A model generated the notes under the pieces. It was not told the origin of the DNA. It did no database searches and saw nothing but the letters and a program-made list of their open reading frames with translations. From an uncultured Collinsella sp. (GTDB lineage: Bacteria > Actinomycetota > Coriobacteriia > Coriobacteriales > Coriobacteriaceae): DNA of 38,657 nucleotides. The stretch lies in NCBI GenBank assembly GCA_900546115.1, contig URBQ01000029.1, forward strand, positions 1 through 38,657, in the 5' to 3' direction. Of this stretch, positions 1 through 6,850 are shown piece after piece (positions within the stretch are counted from its first letter, which is position 1; every line of letters starts with the position of its first letter). A program made the translations under genes and the position numbers.

Positions 1-90
1 ACAGGAGGCCACTTAATGTGGCCTCCGTCGTGAGCAGGACTGTAGAGCAGGAAACCTAAGCCGGTGTCCCCGCTCTCCCGGGGCCGGCGG
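1..90 (+). ncRNA. Structured RNA element, copy 1 (5' end cut off by window)
   Basis: A 9-bp hairpin (4-12 with 18-26, loop TTAAT) is followed by GTC and the block GCAGGACTGTAGAGCAGGAA at about 34-53. The same arrangement occurs on the minus strand at 4747-4865. There the hairpin has the same length and loop, but three base pairs differ on both sides (GGAGGCCAC here, GGAAAGCAC there), so the pairing is conserved while the sequence is not. A GC-rich hairpin (60-64 and 68-72 with 79-83 and 84-88) follows and is trailed by a short T-run, possibly the RNA's terminator. The element points toward the 3' end of the minus-strand gene ending at 94. It may be the Collinsella-1 motif described in Collinsella and gut metagenomes, but that identity is recalled, not tested. 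Confidence 0.5.
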
Positions 91-93
91 ATT

Positions 94-2286
94 TTAGTTG
101 TTAAGCATGCGGTCGAAGCTTCCCGAGTCGCCATCCCGATAGTCGGCGGTCATCAGAATCTCCTGCGGAATGCGCCCGCCCTCGCGCAGCACATTGCGGA
201 ACTGCACGCGCGTGACCATGGGCAGATCCTTGATCGTCGCCGCCAAGTTCTGCGGCACGCCCTGGTTGGCAGCCGCGGGCTCGCACTCGCCGCCGGCCTT
301 CACGCGACGCTTATGCTCGGCGAGCATGGCGCGGTACATGCCGGCATGCAGGCGAATCTCAACCACATTGGCATTGCGAGCCTGCTCGACGATGCGCGCG
401 CCCTCGCGGTCGATATCGCCCACGTAGTAGACGTAGTTAAAGCGATAGCCGATCTCAGCCAGATAATCGTCCAGGGCATGCGAGACGCTCGCCTTGCATC
501 CGCCGCCAAAAATCACGCCGCCCACCTTGATGCCAAAGAGCTTGGCGTGCTTGCGGCCACGCAGCAGCCTGACGATCTCGTCGTAGGTGTCCAGGTTCTC
601 GACCATAATGAACGGCTTATCGGCGCCCAGCGTAAAGAAACCCGTAAAGTGAACGGGGCGGTTGGGGGCGACCTTAATCGCCTGCATGCTGATGCCCTTT
701 TCGGTCATACGCCGAATTAGGCGCTCGCCGTGCTTGCCGTCAAAGGCCTTCTCATCGTTAAAAATCTGGTAGGCACGCTGGCGGCGCGAGGCAACCGGCG
801 TATCGGCACCTCGGTTTTGCTCGATCCAAGCCTGGATGATTGCGATTTCCTCGGCAATCTTGCGGTTGGACATCTCGTTGTGCTGAGTGCGCTGCGGCGC
901 CTTTTTGCCGTCCTTGCCCTCGACCTTAACAATTTGAGTCTGCTGCTCCTTGATCTTAGAGAGCGCCGTAGGCGTAGGGACAACTTTGAGCAGCTGCCTG
1001 CCCAAAACGCGGGCAAGGGCAAACGCCGATACCTCGCCGTGGACGGCCGACTCGGGCTGCTGGGTAGCACTATCAGCCGCGGCAGGCTCAGCCTGTGCAT
1101 GAGGCTTACGCTTGGAATCTGCCCGGGTATTACGTTCCTGCTTGGGCGCAGACGAGCGCTTTTGCGGACGATCGGACTTGGCCTCCTTCGCCGGCTGGCG
1201 CTTGACCTGATCCACCGGAGTCTCGGCCTTCTCATCTCCGTTTTGTGTCGCTGTCTTCTCGGCCGCGGCCTCGGCATTTGAGCCACGACCGCCGCGGTGA
1301 CGACGACGGCGGGGCTTGCCTGAGGCGCTCTCCCCAGCCTGCTTATCAGCGGTCTGTTGAGCTTTGACCTCAGTGTCAGCCGCAGGCTGCGACTCGGAAG
1401 GTTGCTGCTCGCGAGCCGCCGGCTCAACGGTTTTCTCGGTTTGTTCGGCCTTCTCGGCCTGAGCGGTCGAAGCCGGCTCGCCCTTCTCCTGACGCCTTAC
1501 GGGATACGCGCGCCTCGCAAAACCACGCCCGGGACGGCATGAACCCGGAGCCTTCTTGGCAGACTCCTCAACATCGTCTGCAGCCTCGGAAGGCTCTTCA
1601 ACCTCATGCGCGACATCCTGCTGCGCAGCCTTAAAGTGGGCACCACGGCGACGCTGGGGCTCCTGGGCCTCCACGGGCTTTTGCTCCTTCGCGGGCCTCT
1701 GCGAATCGGCAGCAACCTCGTTCTCAACAGCCTCGGCATCCGTCTCACCCTTTCGAGCAACGGCGCGACGGAAGCGCTCCTGCTGGGCGCGACGCTGCGC
1801 ATCGCGCTTGCCACCCCCGCCAAAACCGCCGCGCCCTGCCTTGGCCGTAAAGGCACGCACGACGTTCTCATCGAGCAACTCATCGGTATCAACATGCTCA
1901 CGCGGAGCAACTTCTTCCACAGCAGGCACGTCAGCGGAATCCTCGACGACAAAATCTTCGACGGACTCGGCAGGCTGCTCCTGGGCATCGCGGATCTCGA
2001 CATTGATGGTATAGAACGCCGGGCGCCCGTTAATGCCGCTGCCCTCGATCTTGGTCACGATATTTGCCGCGATAAGCTCATCGCGCATCGCCTTGGTATC
2101 GCATTCCTTATCGACGGAGCGGAAAATCTGCGCCAGCGCGCTCGACTTAATCTTGAGCGCCTTGCGGCAGAGCAGGTCGTAGGCAACCAGCTTGGCGCGC
2201 TCGGCAGAAAGCGACGTCTGGCTGCTCAGACGCTCAGCCAGAGCATCGACATTGTTTTGATTATCGGAATATACCGTCTTGGCCAC
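94..2286 (-). CDS. Disordered protein with N-terminal winged-helix-like region and C-terminal JetD-like (DUF2220) TOPRIM domain
   Basis: About 730 aa. The start is taken as GTG at 2286 (VAKTVYSDNQ) because AAAGGGG lies just upstream. An upstream reading exists, but it runs back into the cstA terminator. Residues 1-105 look like a small helical/winged-helix domain. Residues about 105-480 are low complexity, rich in E, A, K, Q and R, with an Arg/Gly patch (RRRRHRGGRG) like those of RNA-binding tails in RNase E and DEAD-box proteins. The last 250 residues carry a TOPRIM-type core: Glu in MVENLDT (about residue 562), a GGGCKAS loop, and GDIDREG (about 625), matching the C-terminal domain of JetD from Wadjet. 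No jetA, jetB or jetC neighbour is present. It could cleave DNA or, like RNase M5, RNA; neither is shown. The domain call is by motif only. Confidence 0.7.
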   Translation of the reverse strand: MAKTVYSDNQNNVDALAERLSSQTSLSAERAKLVAYDLLCRKALKIKSSALAQIFRSVDKECDTKAMRDELIAANIVTKIEGSGINGRPAFYTINVEIRDAQEQPAESVEDFVVEDSADVPAVEEVAPREHVDTDELLDENVVRAFTAKAGRGGFGGGGKRDAQRRAQQERFRRAVARKGETDAEAVENEVAADSQRPAKEQKPVEAQEPQRRRGAHFKAAQQDVAHEVEEPSEAADDVEESAKKAPGSCRPGRGFARRAYPVRRQEKGEPASTAQAEKAEQTEKTVEPAAREQQPSESQPAADTEVKAQQTADKQAGESASGKPRRRRHRGGRGSNAEAAAEKTATQNGDEKAETPVDQVKRQPAKEAKSDRPQKRSSAPKQERNTRADSKRKPHAQAEPAAADSATQQPESAVHGEVSAFALARVLGRQLLKVVPTPTALSKIKEQQTQIVKVEGKDGKKAPQRTQHNEMSNRKIAEEIAIIQAWIEQNRGADTPVASRRQRAYQIFNDEKAFDGKHGERLIRRMTEKGISMQAIKVAPNRPVHFTGFFTLGADKPFIMVENLDTYDEIVRLLRGRKHAKLFGIKVGGVIFGGGCKASVSHALDDYLAEIGYRFNYVYYVGDIDREGARIVEQARNANVVEIRLHAGMYRAMLAEHKRRVKAGGECEPAAANQGVPQNLAATIKDLPMVTRVQFRNVLREGGRIPQEILMTADYRDGDSGSFDRMLNN

Positions 2287-2390
2287 GGGGCCCCTTTCAT
2301 ATGCACACATATACGTCCATATGGTACAACGCACGAGCCTATCCACGCAAAACATCTGCGAGAACGCCCTTGCACCACCTGTTATCACAA

Positions 2391-2430
2391 GAAAAAAGAC
2401 CGGGTCCGCTTGATTGCGGACCCGGTCTTT
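2391..2430 (-). terminator. Intrinsic terminator of cstA
   Basis: A perfect 15-bp stem (2395-2409 with 2416-2430) with a 6-nt loop. Read on the minus strand it ends in a run of six T. It lies 40 bp beyond the cstA stop codon, between cstA and the TOPRIM gene, so the latter needs its own promoter or readthrough. Confidence 0.9.
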
Positions 2431-2469
2431 CCGAGTCAAATAGATGGGAGATTCAACCCGTCCGACCGA

Positions 2470-4359
2470 CTAGGCCTTAGCGGCCTCGGCGTCGGCAGGA
2501 GCCTCAGCGGCAGCGGTGCGACCGTACTCGGCCTTGCCCATCTCGGACCACTCGGGCTCCTCGTCGGGCATGGAGCCGGCCTCCTTGCCGAAGAACTCCT
2601 TGAGACAGTTGACGGCAACGATGAGGCCCAGGACCATCAGCAGGACGGCGAAAACGAGCTGCAGGCCCTTGGTGGCGGCGACGGAGACGGCGGCCGTGGT
2701 GGCGGTAGCCGGGATGGTGCCGAAGAAGCCGTAAGCCTGGACAGCGGTCATGCAGCCCATGGCGCTCTGGACCAGCGAGGTGAAGGTGCAGCAGAGCAGG
2801 AAGGCGACGGGCACGTAGAGCATCCAGCCCTTGCGGCCGGTGCACTTGCAGAACACGGCGAGGGTGATCATGGTCATGCCGCCGAGCAGCTGGTTGGAAG
2901 CACCAAAGAGCGGCCAGATGTTGGCATAGCCGCCAAAGGCGAGGGCGAGACCGGGAAGCAGGGTGACGACCGTGGCGAACCAGGGGTTGCCGAGAACCTT
3001 CATGTAGCCGGCCTTGGACTCGATGGCCAGGGCGTCGTTGGTCTGGGCAAAGAACTCGGAGAACGAGGTGCGGGCGATGCGGGCGACGGCATCGAGCGAG
3101 GTCAGGGCCAGAGCGGAGACGTTCATGGTCATGAAGACGGTAGCGAGCGTGCCGTCAACACCGAAGGCCTGCATACCGCGGGAGATACCAGCGGCGAAGA
3201 TCTGGAACGGGGTGGAAGCGACGCCGGCGTTGAGGGCGCCGGTACCGGCGGTGTTCATGTCGGAGAACATGATGCCGGCGACGATGATGGCAAGGATGCC
3301 GACGAAGGACTCGACGATCATGGCGCCATAACCGACCTTGACGGCGTCCTGCTCCTTCTCGACCTGCTTGGAGGAGGTACCAGAAGAAACGAGGCTGTGA
3401 AAGCCGGAGAGGGCACCGCAGGCAACGGAAACAAACAGGACCGGGAACATCATGCCAGAAGCGCTGGAGAAGCCGGTAAAGGCCGGAGCGGTGATGGTGG
3501 CCTGGCCGTTAACACCCAGGACGACGATACCGAGGACAGCGCAGGCGATCATGACGATCATCATGATGGAAGTGAGGTAGTCGCGAGGGGTCTTGAGCAT
3601 CTGGATGGGCATGGCGCCAGCAAAGACCAGGTAGACCATGACGACGGCGAACCACTGGAACTTATCCAGGTAGACCGGGAACTGCATACCGACGGCGAAC
3701 ATGAGAACCATGAGGACCACGCCGGTGACGAACTCGGTAGCACCGGTGAGGTTGAACTTCTTCTGGGCCCAACCAAAGGCGATAGCGACGAAGGTGAACA
3801 GGATGGAGATGGTACCAGCGCAGCCGGCGGCATAGGACTTGGTGAAGTCGATGGCACCGGTAGCAGCACCAGAAGCGTCAACGGCCGGGGTGAACATGAA
3901 CGTCTTGCAGACCATGTCGGTGAAGGCGGCGATGACGATGATGCAGAACAGCCAGCAGAACAGCAGGAACAGGCGACGGCCGGTCTTGCCGATGTACTTC
4001 TCGATGAGCTGAGCGAGCGACTTGCCGTTGTTCTTCATCGAAGCGTACAGAGCACCAAAGTCGTGGACGGCGCCAAAGAAGATGCCGCCGACGAGGACCC
4101 AGAGCACGACGGGCAGCCAGCCAAAGGCCATGGCGACGATCGTACCCGTGACAGGGCCAGCACCGCAGATCGAGCTGAACTGGTGCGAGAACGCGGTAAA
4201 GGCGGAGACGGGCGAGAAGCTCTTGCCGTCCTTCATGCGCTTGGCCGGCGTGAGGGCCTCTTTGTCAACGCCCCACTTGTTGGCCAGCCAGCGGCCGTAG
4301 CCCAGATAGCCGCAGGCGAGCACCGCCGCGGCCACAACCATGAGCAAAACTCCGTTCAT
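2470..4359 (-). CDS. cstA: Carbon starvation protein A, pyruvate/peptide transporter
   Basis: 629 aa, a polytopic membrane protein of the CstA family (CstA domain plus the C-terminal CstA_5TM region). It has many hydrophobic segments and the family signatures GYGRWLANKWGVDK near the N-terminus, SFSPVSAFTAFSHQFSSI, GAGPVTGTIVA and GAVHDFGALYASMKNNGKS. E. coli CstA and its paralogue BtsT import pyruvate, and CstA is also linked to peptide use in starvation. At 629 aa it is somewhat shorter than the enterobacterial protein (about 700). The start is secure: AGAGGAGG lies 8 bases before ATG. It is transcribed alone and is preceded by an unusual 235-nt leader (see 4393-4630). The family is clear; the substrate in this organism is inferred. 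Confidence 0.95.
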   Translation of the reverse strand: MNGVLLMVVAAAVLACGYLGYGRWLANKWGVDKEALTPAKRMKDGKSFSPVSAFTAFSHQFSSICGAGPVTGTIVAMAFGWLPVVLWVLVGGIFFGAVHDFGALYASMKNNGKSLAQLIEKYIGKTGRRLFLLFCWLFCIIVIAAFTDMVCKTFMFTPAVDASGAATGAIDFTKSYAAGCAGTISILFTFVAIAFGWAQKKFNLTGATEFVTGVVLMVLMFAVGMQFPVYLDKFQWFAVVMVYLVFAGAMPIQMLKTPRDYLTSIMMIVMIACAVLGIVVLGVNGQATITAPAFTGFSSASGMMFPVLFVSVACGALSGFHSLVSSGTSSKQVEKEQDAVKVGYGAMIVESFVGILAIIVAGIMFSDMNTAGTGALNAGVASTPFQIFAAGISRGMQAFGVDGTLATVFMTMNVSALALTSLDAVARIARTSFSEFFAQTNDALAIESKAGYMKVLGNPWFATVVTLLPGLALAFGGYANIWPLFGASNQLLGGMTMITLAVFCKCTGRKGWMLYVPVAFLLCCTFTSLVQSAMGCMTAVQAYGFFGTIPATATTAAVSVAATKGLQLVFAVLLMVLGLIVAVNCLKEFFGKEAGSMPDEEPEWSEMGKAEYGRTAAAEAPADAEAAKA

Positions 4360-4392
4360 TACATTTCCTCCTCTAAAAAGAACTTCCTAGAC

Positions 4393-4433
4393 ATAAAAAA
4401 TGAGGGCCGTCGGTTGCGCTCGACGGCCCTCAT
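4393..4433 (-). terminator. Terminator inside the cstA leader (candidate attenuator)
   Basis: A perfect 13-bp stem (4400-4412 with 4421-4433) is followed on the minus strand by six T. It lies after the candidate promoter (4602-4630) and before the cstA ribosome-binding site, so a transcript starting there must pass it. Upstream hairpins at about 4457-4482 (CGGGTTAGC with GCTAGCCCG) and GCCCGT with ACGGGC share a strand and exclude each other, as in attenuators. How they would control this terminator is not resolved by eye. Confidence 0.75.
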
Positions 4434-4484
4434 CTTCATCAGCCGCCCGTTATCGTACGGGCTAGCTGTATGTGCTAACCCGCA

Positions 4485-4553
4485 TCAGATAATTACTACG
4501 CTGATAATGTTTAGCTGATGCGTGAACATGTCTAAAAAATCCTCTTCAATCAT
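4485..4553 (-). CDS. Candidate leader peptide rich in Ile/Val before cstA
   Basis: A 22-codon reading frame, MIEEDFLDMFTHQLNIISVVII then TGA at the very start of the first leader hairpin. Six of its last eight codons are Ile or Val (ATT ATC AGC GTA GTA ATT ATC preceded by AAC), as in leader peptides of branched-chain amino acid attenuators. A 9-codon GTG frame (4579-4550, preceded by GGGGGAT) ends in TGA overlapping this ATG as ATGA, so translation may be coupled; the ATG's own ribosome-binding site is weak. Position relative to the promoter (4602-4630) and terminator (4393-4433) supports a regulatory peptide. No experimental or comparative support is at hand. Confidence 0.5.
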   Translation of the reverse strand: MIEEDFLDMFTHQLNIISVVII

Positions 4554-4601
4554 GATGCGAACGATCCGTGCGTGTTCACATCCCCCAGTGGTTGAAAAAG
4601 G

Positions 4602-4630
4602 AGTATGAAACTTTAGTTACCTAAAGTCAA
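4602..4630 (-). promoter_or_regulatory. cstA leader promoter with palindromic operator
   Basis: Minus strand: TTGACT (4630-4625), 17-nt spacer, CATACT (4607-4602). A perfect inverted repeat CTTTAG-N4-CTAAAG (4611-4626) fills the spacer and overlaps the -35 box, a typical operator position. Transcription would start near 4595, giving a leader of about 235 nt before the cstA ATG. Confidence 0.6.
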
Positions 4631-4746
4631 CGCAAATTTGTAATGGATTTTCAACTTTTTTGAATTTCTCGTTATAAAACGCCACTGACCTCGGACTTTA
4701 CCCAACAAAAGTTTTTGCATGGGAGATACCCCTCGGGAGCCGCGGG

Positions 4747-4865
4747 AGCCGGGCGGCGCATATGAACTTTCCTGCTCTACAGTCCTGCGCAAGACGGAAA
4801 GCACATTAAGTGCTTTCCTTTGCGTGCGGAACTCGCGATAAACTTCATATGCGGCCCTCCCGGGC
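4747..4865 (-). ncRNA. Structured RNA element, copy 2
   Basis: Minus-strand copy of the element at 1-90. It shows a 10-bp outer stem CGCATATGAA / TTCATATGCG (4757-4766 with 4844-4853), extended by CCGGG/CCCGG, enclosing a 9-bp hairpin with loop TTAAT (4796-4804 with 4810-4818). Then comes the conserved stretch GCAGGACTGTAGAGCAGG (about 4771-4789), identical in both copies. Hairpin arms differ from copy 1 by paired changes. It lies 120 bp upstream of the cstA promoter on the same strand. An 86-codon open frame across it has no recognisable protein content. Confidence 0.6.
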
Positions 4866-4873
4866 GCAAGCAA

Positions 4874-5178
4874 AAGGACTGGTTAGTGCCGCTCGCAATT
4901 TAGTTAGACAGTCTATTCAGTAGTCAGATTTCGGATTTGTAGATAGACGCTGCAGCATTTCCCCAGATAAAATCGACCAAAATAAACCTGTCCCTTATTG
5001 GCCGGTTTGGATGGGGCTTTGATGCATGGGTGGTCTGTTGTTGTGCAAATGGGTATCATACTGTGGTTATTGCATCGACTCTGTGATGCATGTTTGTACG
5101 TTCCCGGCGGTCGGTTTGCCAGAAGCGCCCCGTCGGTTGTTCCAGACCCGTTTCGAAGAAAGGAAACCACACTAACCT
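4874..5178. other. Intergenic region upstream of rnj
   Basis: About 300 bp between structured RNA copy 2 and rnj. It must hold the rnj promoter, but no -35/-10 pair is convincing; TATCAT at about 5052 is the best -10 candidate. An 11-bp palindrome TAGACAGTCTA lies at 4905-4915. GAAAGGA at about 5157-5163 is the only purine-rich stretch before the rnj ATG and is unusually far from it (about 15 nt). No gene seen. Confidence 0.4.
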
Positions 5179-6849
5179 ATGGCAGCTAAAAAATCATCTC
5201 CCTTGAAGATCATCCCGCTTGGCGGCCTTGACGGTATCGGCAAGAACATGACGGTCTTCGAGTGCGGCGACGACATGGTGCTCGTCGACGCTGGCCTCAT
5301 GTTCCCGGATGACTCCCAGCCCGGTATCGACCTGGTGCTTCCCGACTACACCTATGTTCTTGAGAACGAGGAGAAGCTCCGCGGCATCATCGTCACCCAC
5401 GGCCACGAGGACCACACCGGTTCGCTTCCGTATCTGCTGCAGGACCTCAACAATAAGGTGCCCATCTTCTCGAGCAAGCTGACGCTCGGCTTTATCGAGG
5501 GCAAGCTCTCCGAGTTCCGCATCCGCGCACCCAAGTTCCGTGAGGTCAAGGGCGGCAGCCATGTCAACCTCGGCGGCATCTCGCTCGACTTCTTCTCGAT
5601 GACGCACTCCATCCCCGGCGCTCTGGGCGTGTTCATTCGCACCAACCAGGGCACCGTTATGCACACCGGCGACTTTAAGCTCGACCAGACGCCCATCGAC
5701 GGCGTCACGCCCGACTATGCCGCTATCAGCCGTTTTGCCAAGCAGGGCATCGACCTGCTGCTTTCCGACTCCACCAATGCCACGGTTCCCGGCTTTACCA
5801 AGTCCGAGGCCGAGGTTGGTCCCAACCTGTTGCACGCCATCAAGAACGCCCCGGGTCGCGTGTTCGTCGCGTCGTTCTCGAGCCACATCCATCGTCTGCA
5901 GCAGATCTGCGATGCCGCCCGCAAGTGCGGCCGTAAGGTCGTTGTGACCGGTCGCTCCATGCTCACGAACACCCGCGTGGCGCGTGAGCTGGGCTACCTC
6001 AACATCGATGACGCCGATATCATCGATGCCTTCGATATCGATAACCTGCCCGACGATAAGATTGTCGTCATGTGCACCGGTTCGCAGGGCGAGCCGCTGT
6101 CGGCCCTGTCCCGCATGGCCAATGGCGAGCACAAGACGCTCTCCATCCACGAGGGCGATACCGTTATCCTTTCGGCAACTCCCGTTCCTGGCAACGAGAA
6201 GGCCGTCCAGCAGGTCGTCAACAGCCTGGCCAAGCTCGGCTGCGACGTGTGGGATAAGAACCGCGCTCTCGTCCACGTCTCGGGTCACGGTAGCCAAGAG
6301 GAGCTCAAGCTCCTGATGGCCATGGCCAAGCCCACGTACTTTATGCCGGTTCACGGTGAGGCCGTGCATCTGCGCGCCCATGCGCAGCTGGCCCGCAAGA
6401 TGGGCATCAAGGACGATCATATCTTTATCCTCGATAACGGCGACACGCTCGAGATGCGCGGTGGTATCGTCAAGCGCGGTACGCCCGTCGAGTCCGGTGT
6501 CGTTTACGTCGACGGCCTGCGTATCGGCGATACCGACCCCATCGTCCTGCGCGATCGCCAGAAGCTCGCCAACGACGGTATGGTCACGGCCGTTGCCATC
6601 GTCTCCCTCAAACACAAGGAGATCGAGGCCATCGAGTTCTCGGGCCGCGGCGTCTCGTTTGCCATCGACGACCAGTTCTCCGAGGATGCCTCCGCGTCCA
6701 TTATGAAGACGATCGAGAAGGGTAAGTTTAGCTTTACCAGCAGCGGTTCCGATGCCATTCGCAAGGCCGTGCGCGATTCGCTCTCTAACTTTATCTGGAG
6801 CCGTACGCGCACCCGTCCGATGATCATCCCGGTCGTCATGGAGGTTTAG
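5179..6849 (+). CDS. rnj: Ribonuclease J
   Basis: 556 aa, full length for RNase J, a metallo-beta-lactamase/beta-CASP enzyme with 5'-3' exonuclease and endonuclease activity that matures and degrades mRNA and rRNA in the cytoplasm. The zinc motif HGHEDH is at residues 74-79, preceded by the MBL start PLGGLDGIGKN. Later signatures include MHTGDFKLD, LSDSTNA, the beta-CASP stretch VVVTGRSM, and MPVHGEAVHL near residue 390. The C-terminal domain is complete and ends VVMEV. It is the first gene of the plus-strand block; ftsK starts 1 base after its stop, the usual actinobacterial pairing. RNase Y is also encoded in this window (16584-18134). Confidence 0.97.
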   Translation: MAAKKSSPLKIIPLGGLDGIGKNMTVFECGDDMVLVDAGLMFPDDSQPGIDLVLPDYTYVLENEEKLRGIIVTHGHEDHTGSLPYLLQDLNNKVPIFSSKLTLGFIEGKLSEFRIRAPKFREVKGGSHVNLGGISLDFFSMTHSIPGALGVFIRTNQGTVMHTGDFKLDQTPIDGVTPDYAAISRFAKQGIDLLLSDSTNATVPGFTKSEAEVGPNLLHAIKNAPGRVFVASFSSHIHRLQQICDAARKCGRKVVVTGRSMLTNTRVARELGYLNIDDADIIDAFDIDNLPDDKIVVMCTGSQGEPLSALSRMANGEHKTLSIHEGDTVILSATPVPGNEKAVQQVVNSLAKLGCDVWDKNRALVHVSGHGSQEELKLLMAMAKPTYFMPVHGEAVHLRAHAQLARKMGIKDDHIFILDNGDTLEMRGGIVKRGTPVESGVVYVDGLRIGDTDPIVLRDRQKLANDGMVTAVAIVSLKHKEIEAIEFSGRGVSFAIDDQFSEDASASIMKTIEKGKFSFTSSGSDAIRKAVRDSLSNFIWSRTRTRPMIIPVVMEV

Positions 6850-6850
6850 T

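Noticed and set aside
94..2286. A complete Wadjet (jetABCD) defence system
   Set aside because: Only a JetD-like domain is present; the neighbours are cstA and RNA elements, with no SMC-like or kleisin-like gene.
1606..4518. 970-codon open frame on the plus strand, and similar long frames at 5194-7050 (-), 6836-8011 (-), 8213-9640 (-), 11121-13148 (-), 14486-15481 (-), 16467-18275 (-), 19644-21254 (-)
   Set aside because: They lie opposite clear genes (TOPRIM protein, cstA, rnj, ftsK, yajQ-rimO, recA, rny, miaB), have low-complexity or nonsense protein content, and arise from high-GC codon bias.
4747..4865. 6S RNA, tmRNA, RNase P RNA, hammerhead or known riboswitch
   Set aside because: The conserved core does not fit the signature stretches of these families as I know them; no tRNA-like ends, no RNase P GAGGAAAGUCC context, no hammerhead CUGAUGA.
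4613..4873. 86-codon minus-strand frame before cstA
   Set aside because: It coincides with the structured RNA and the cstA promoter, and its peptide has no recognisable content.
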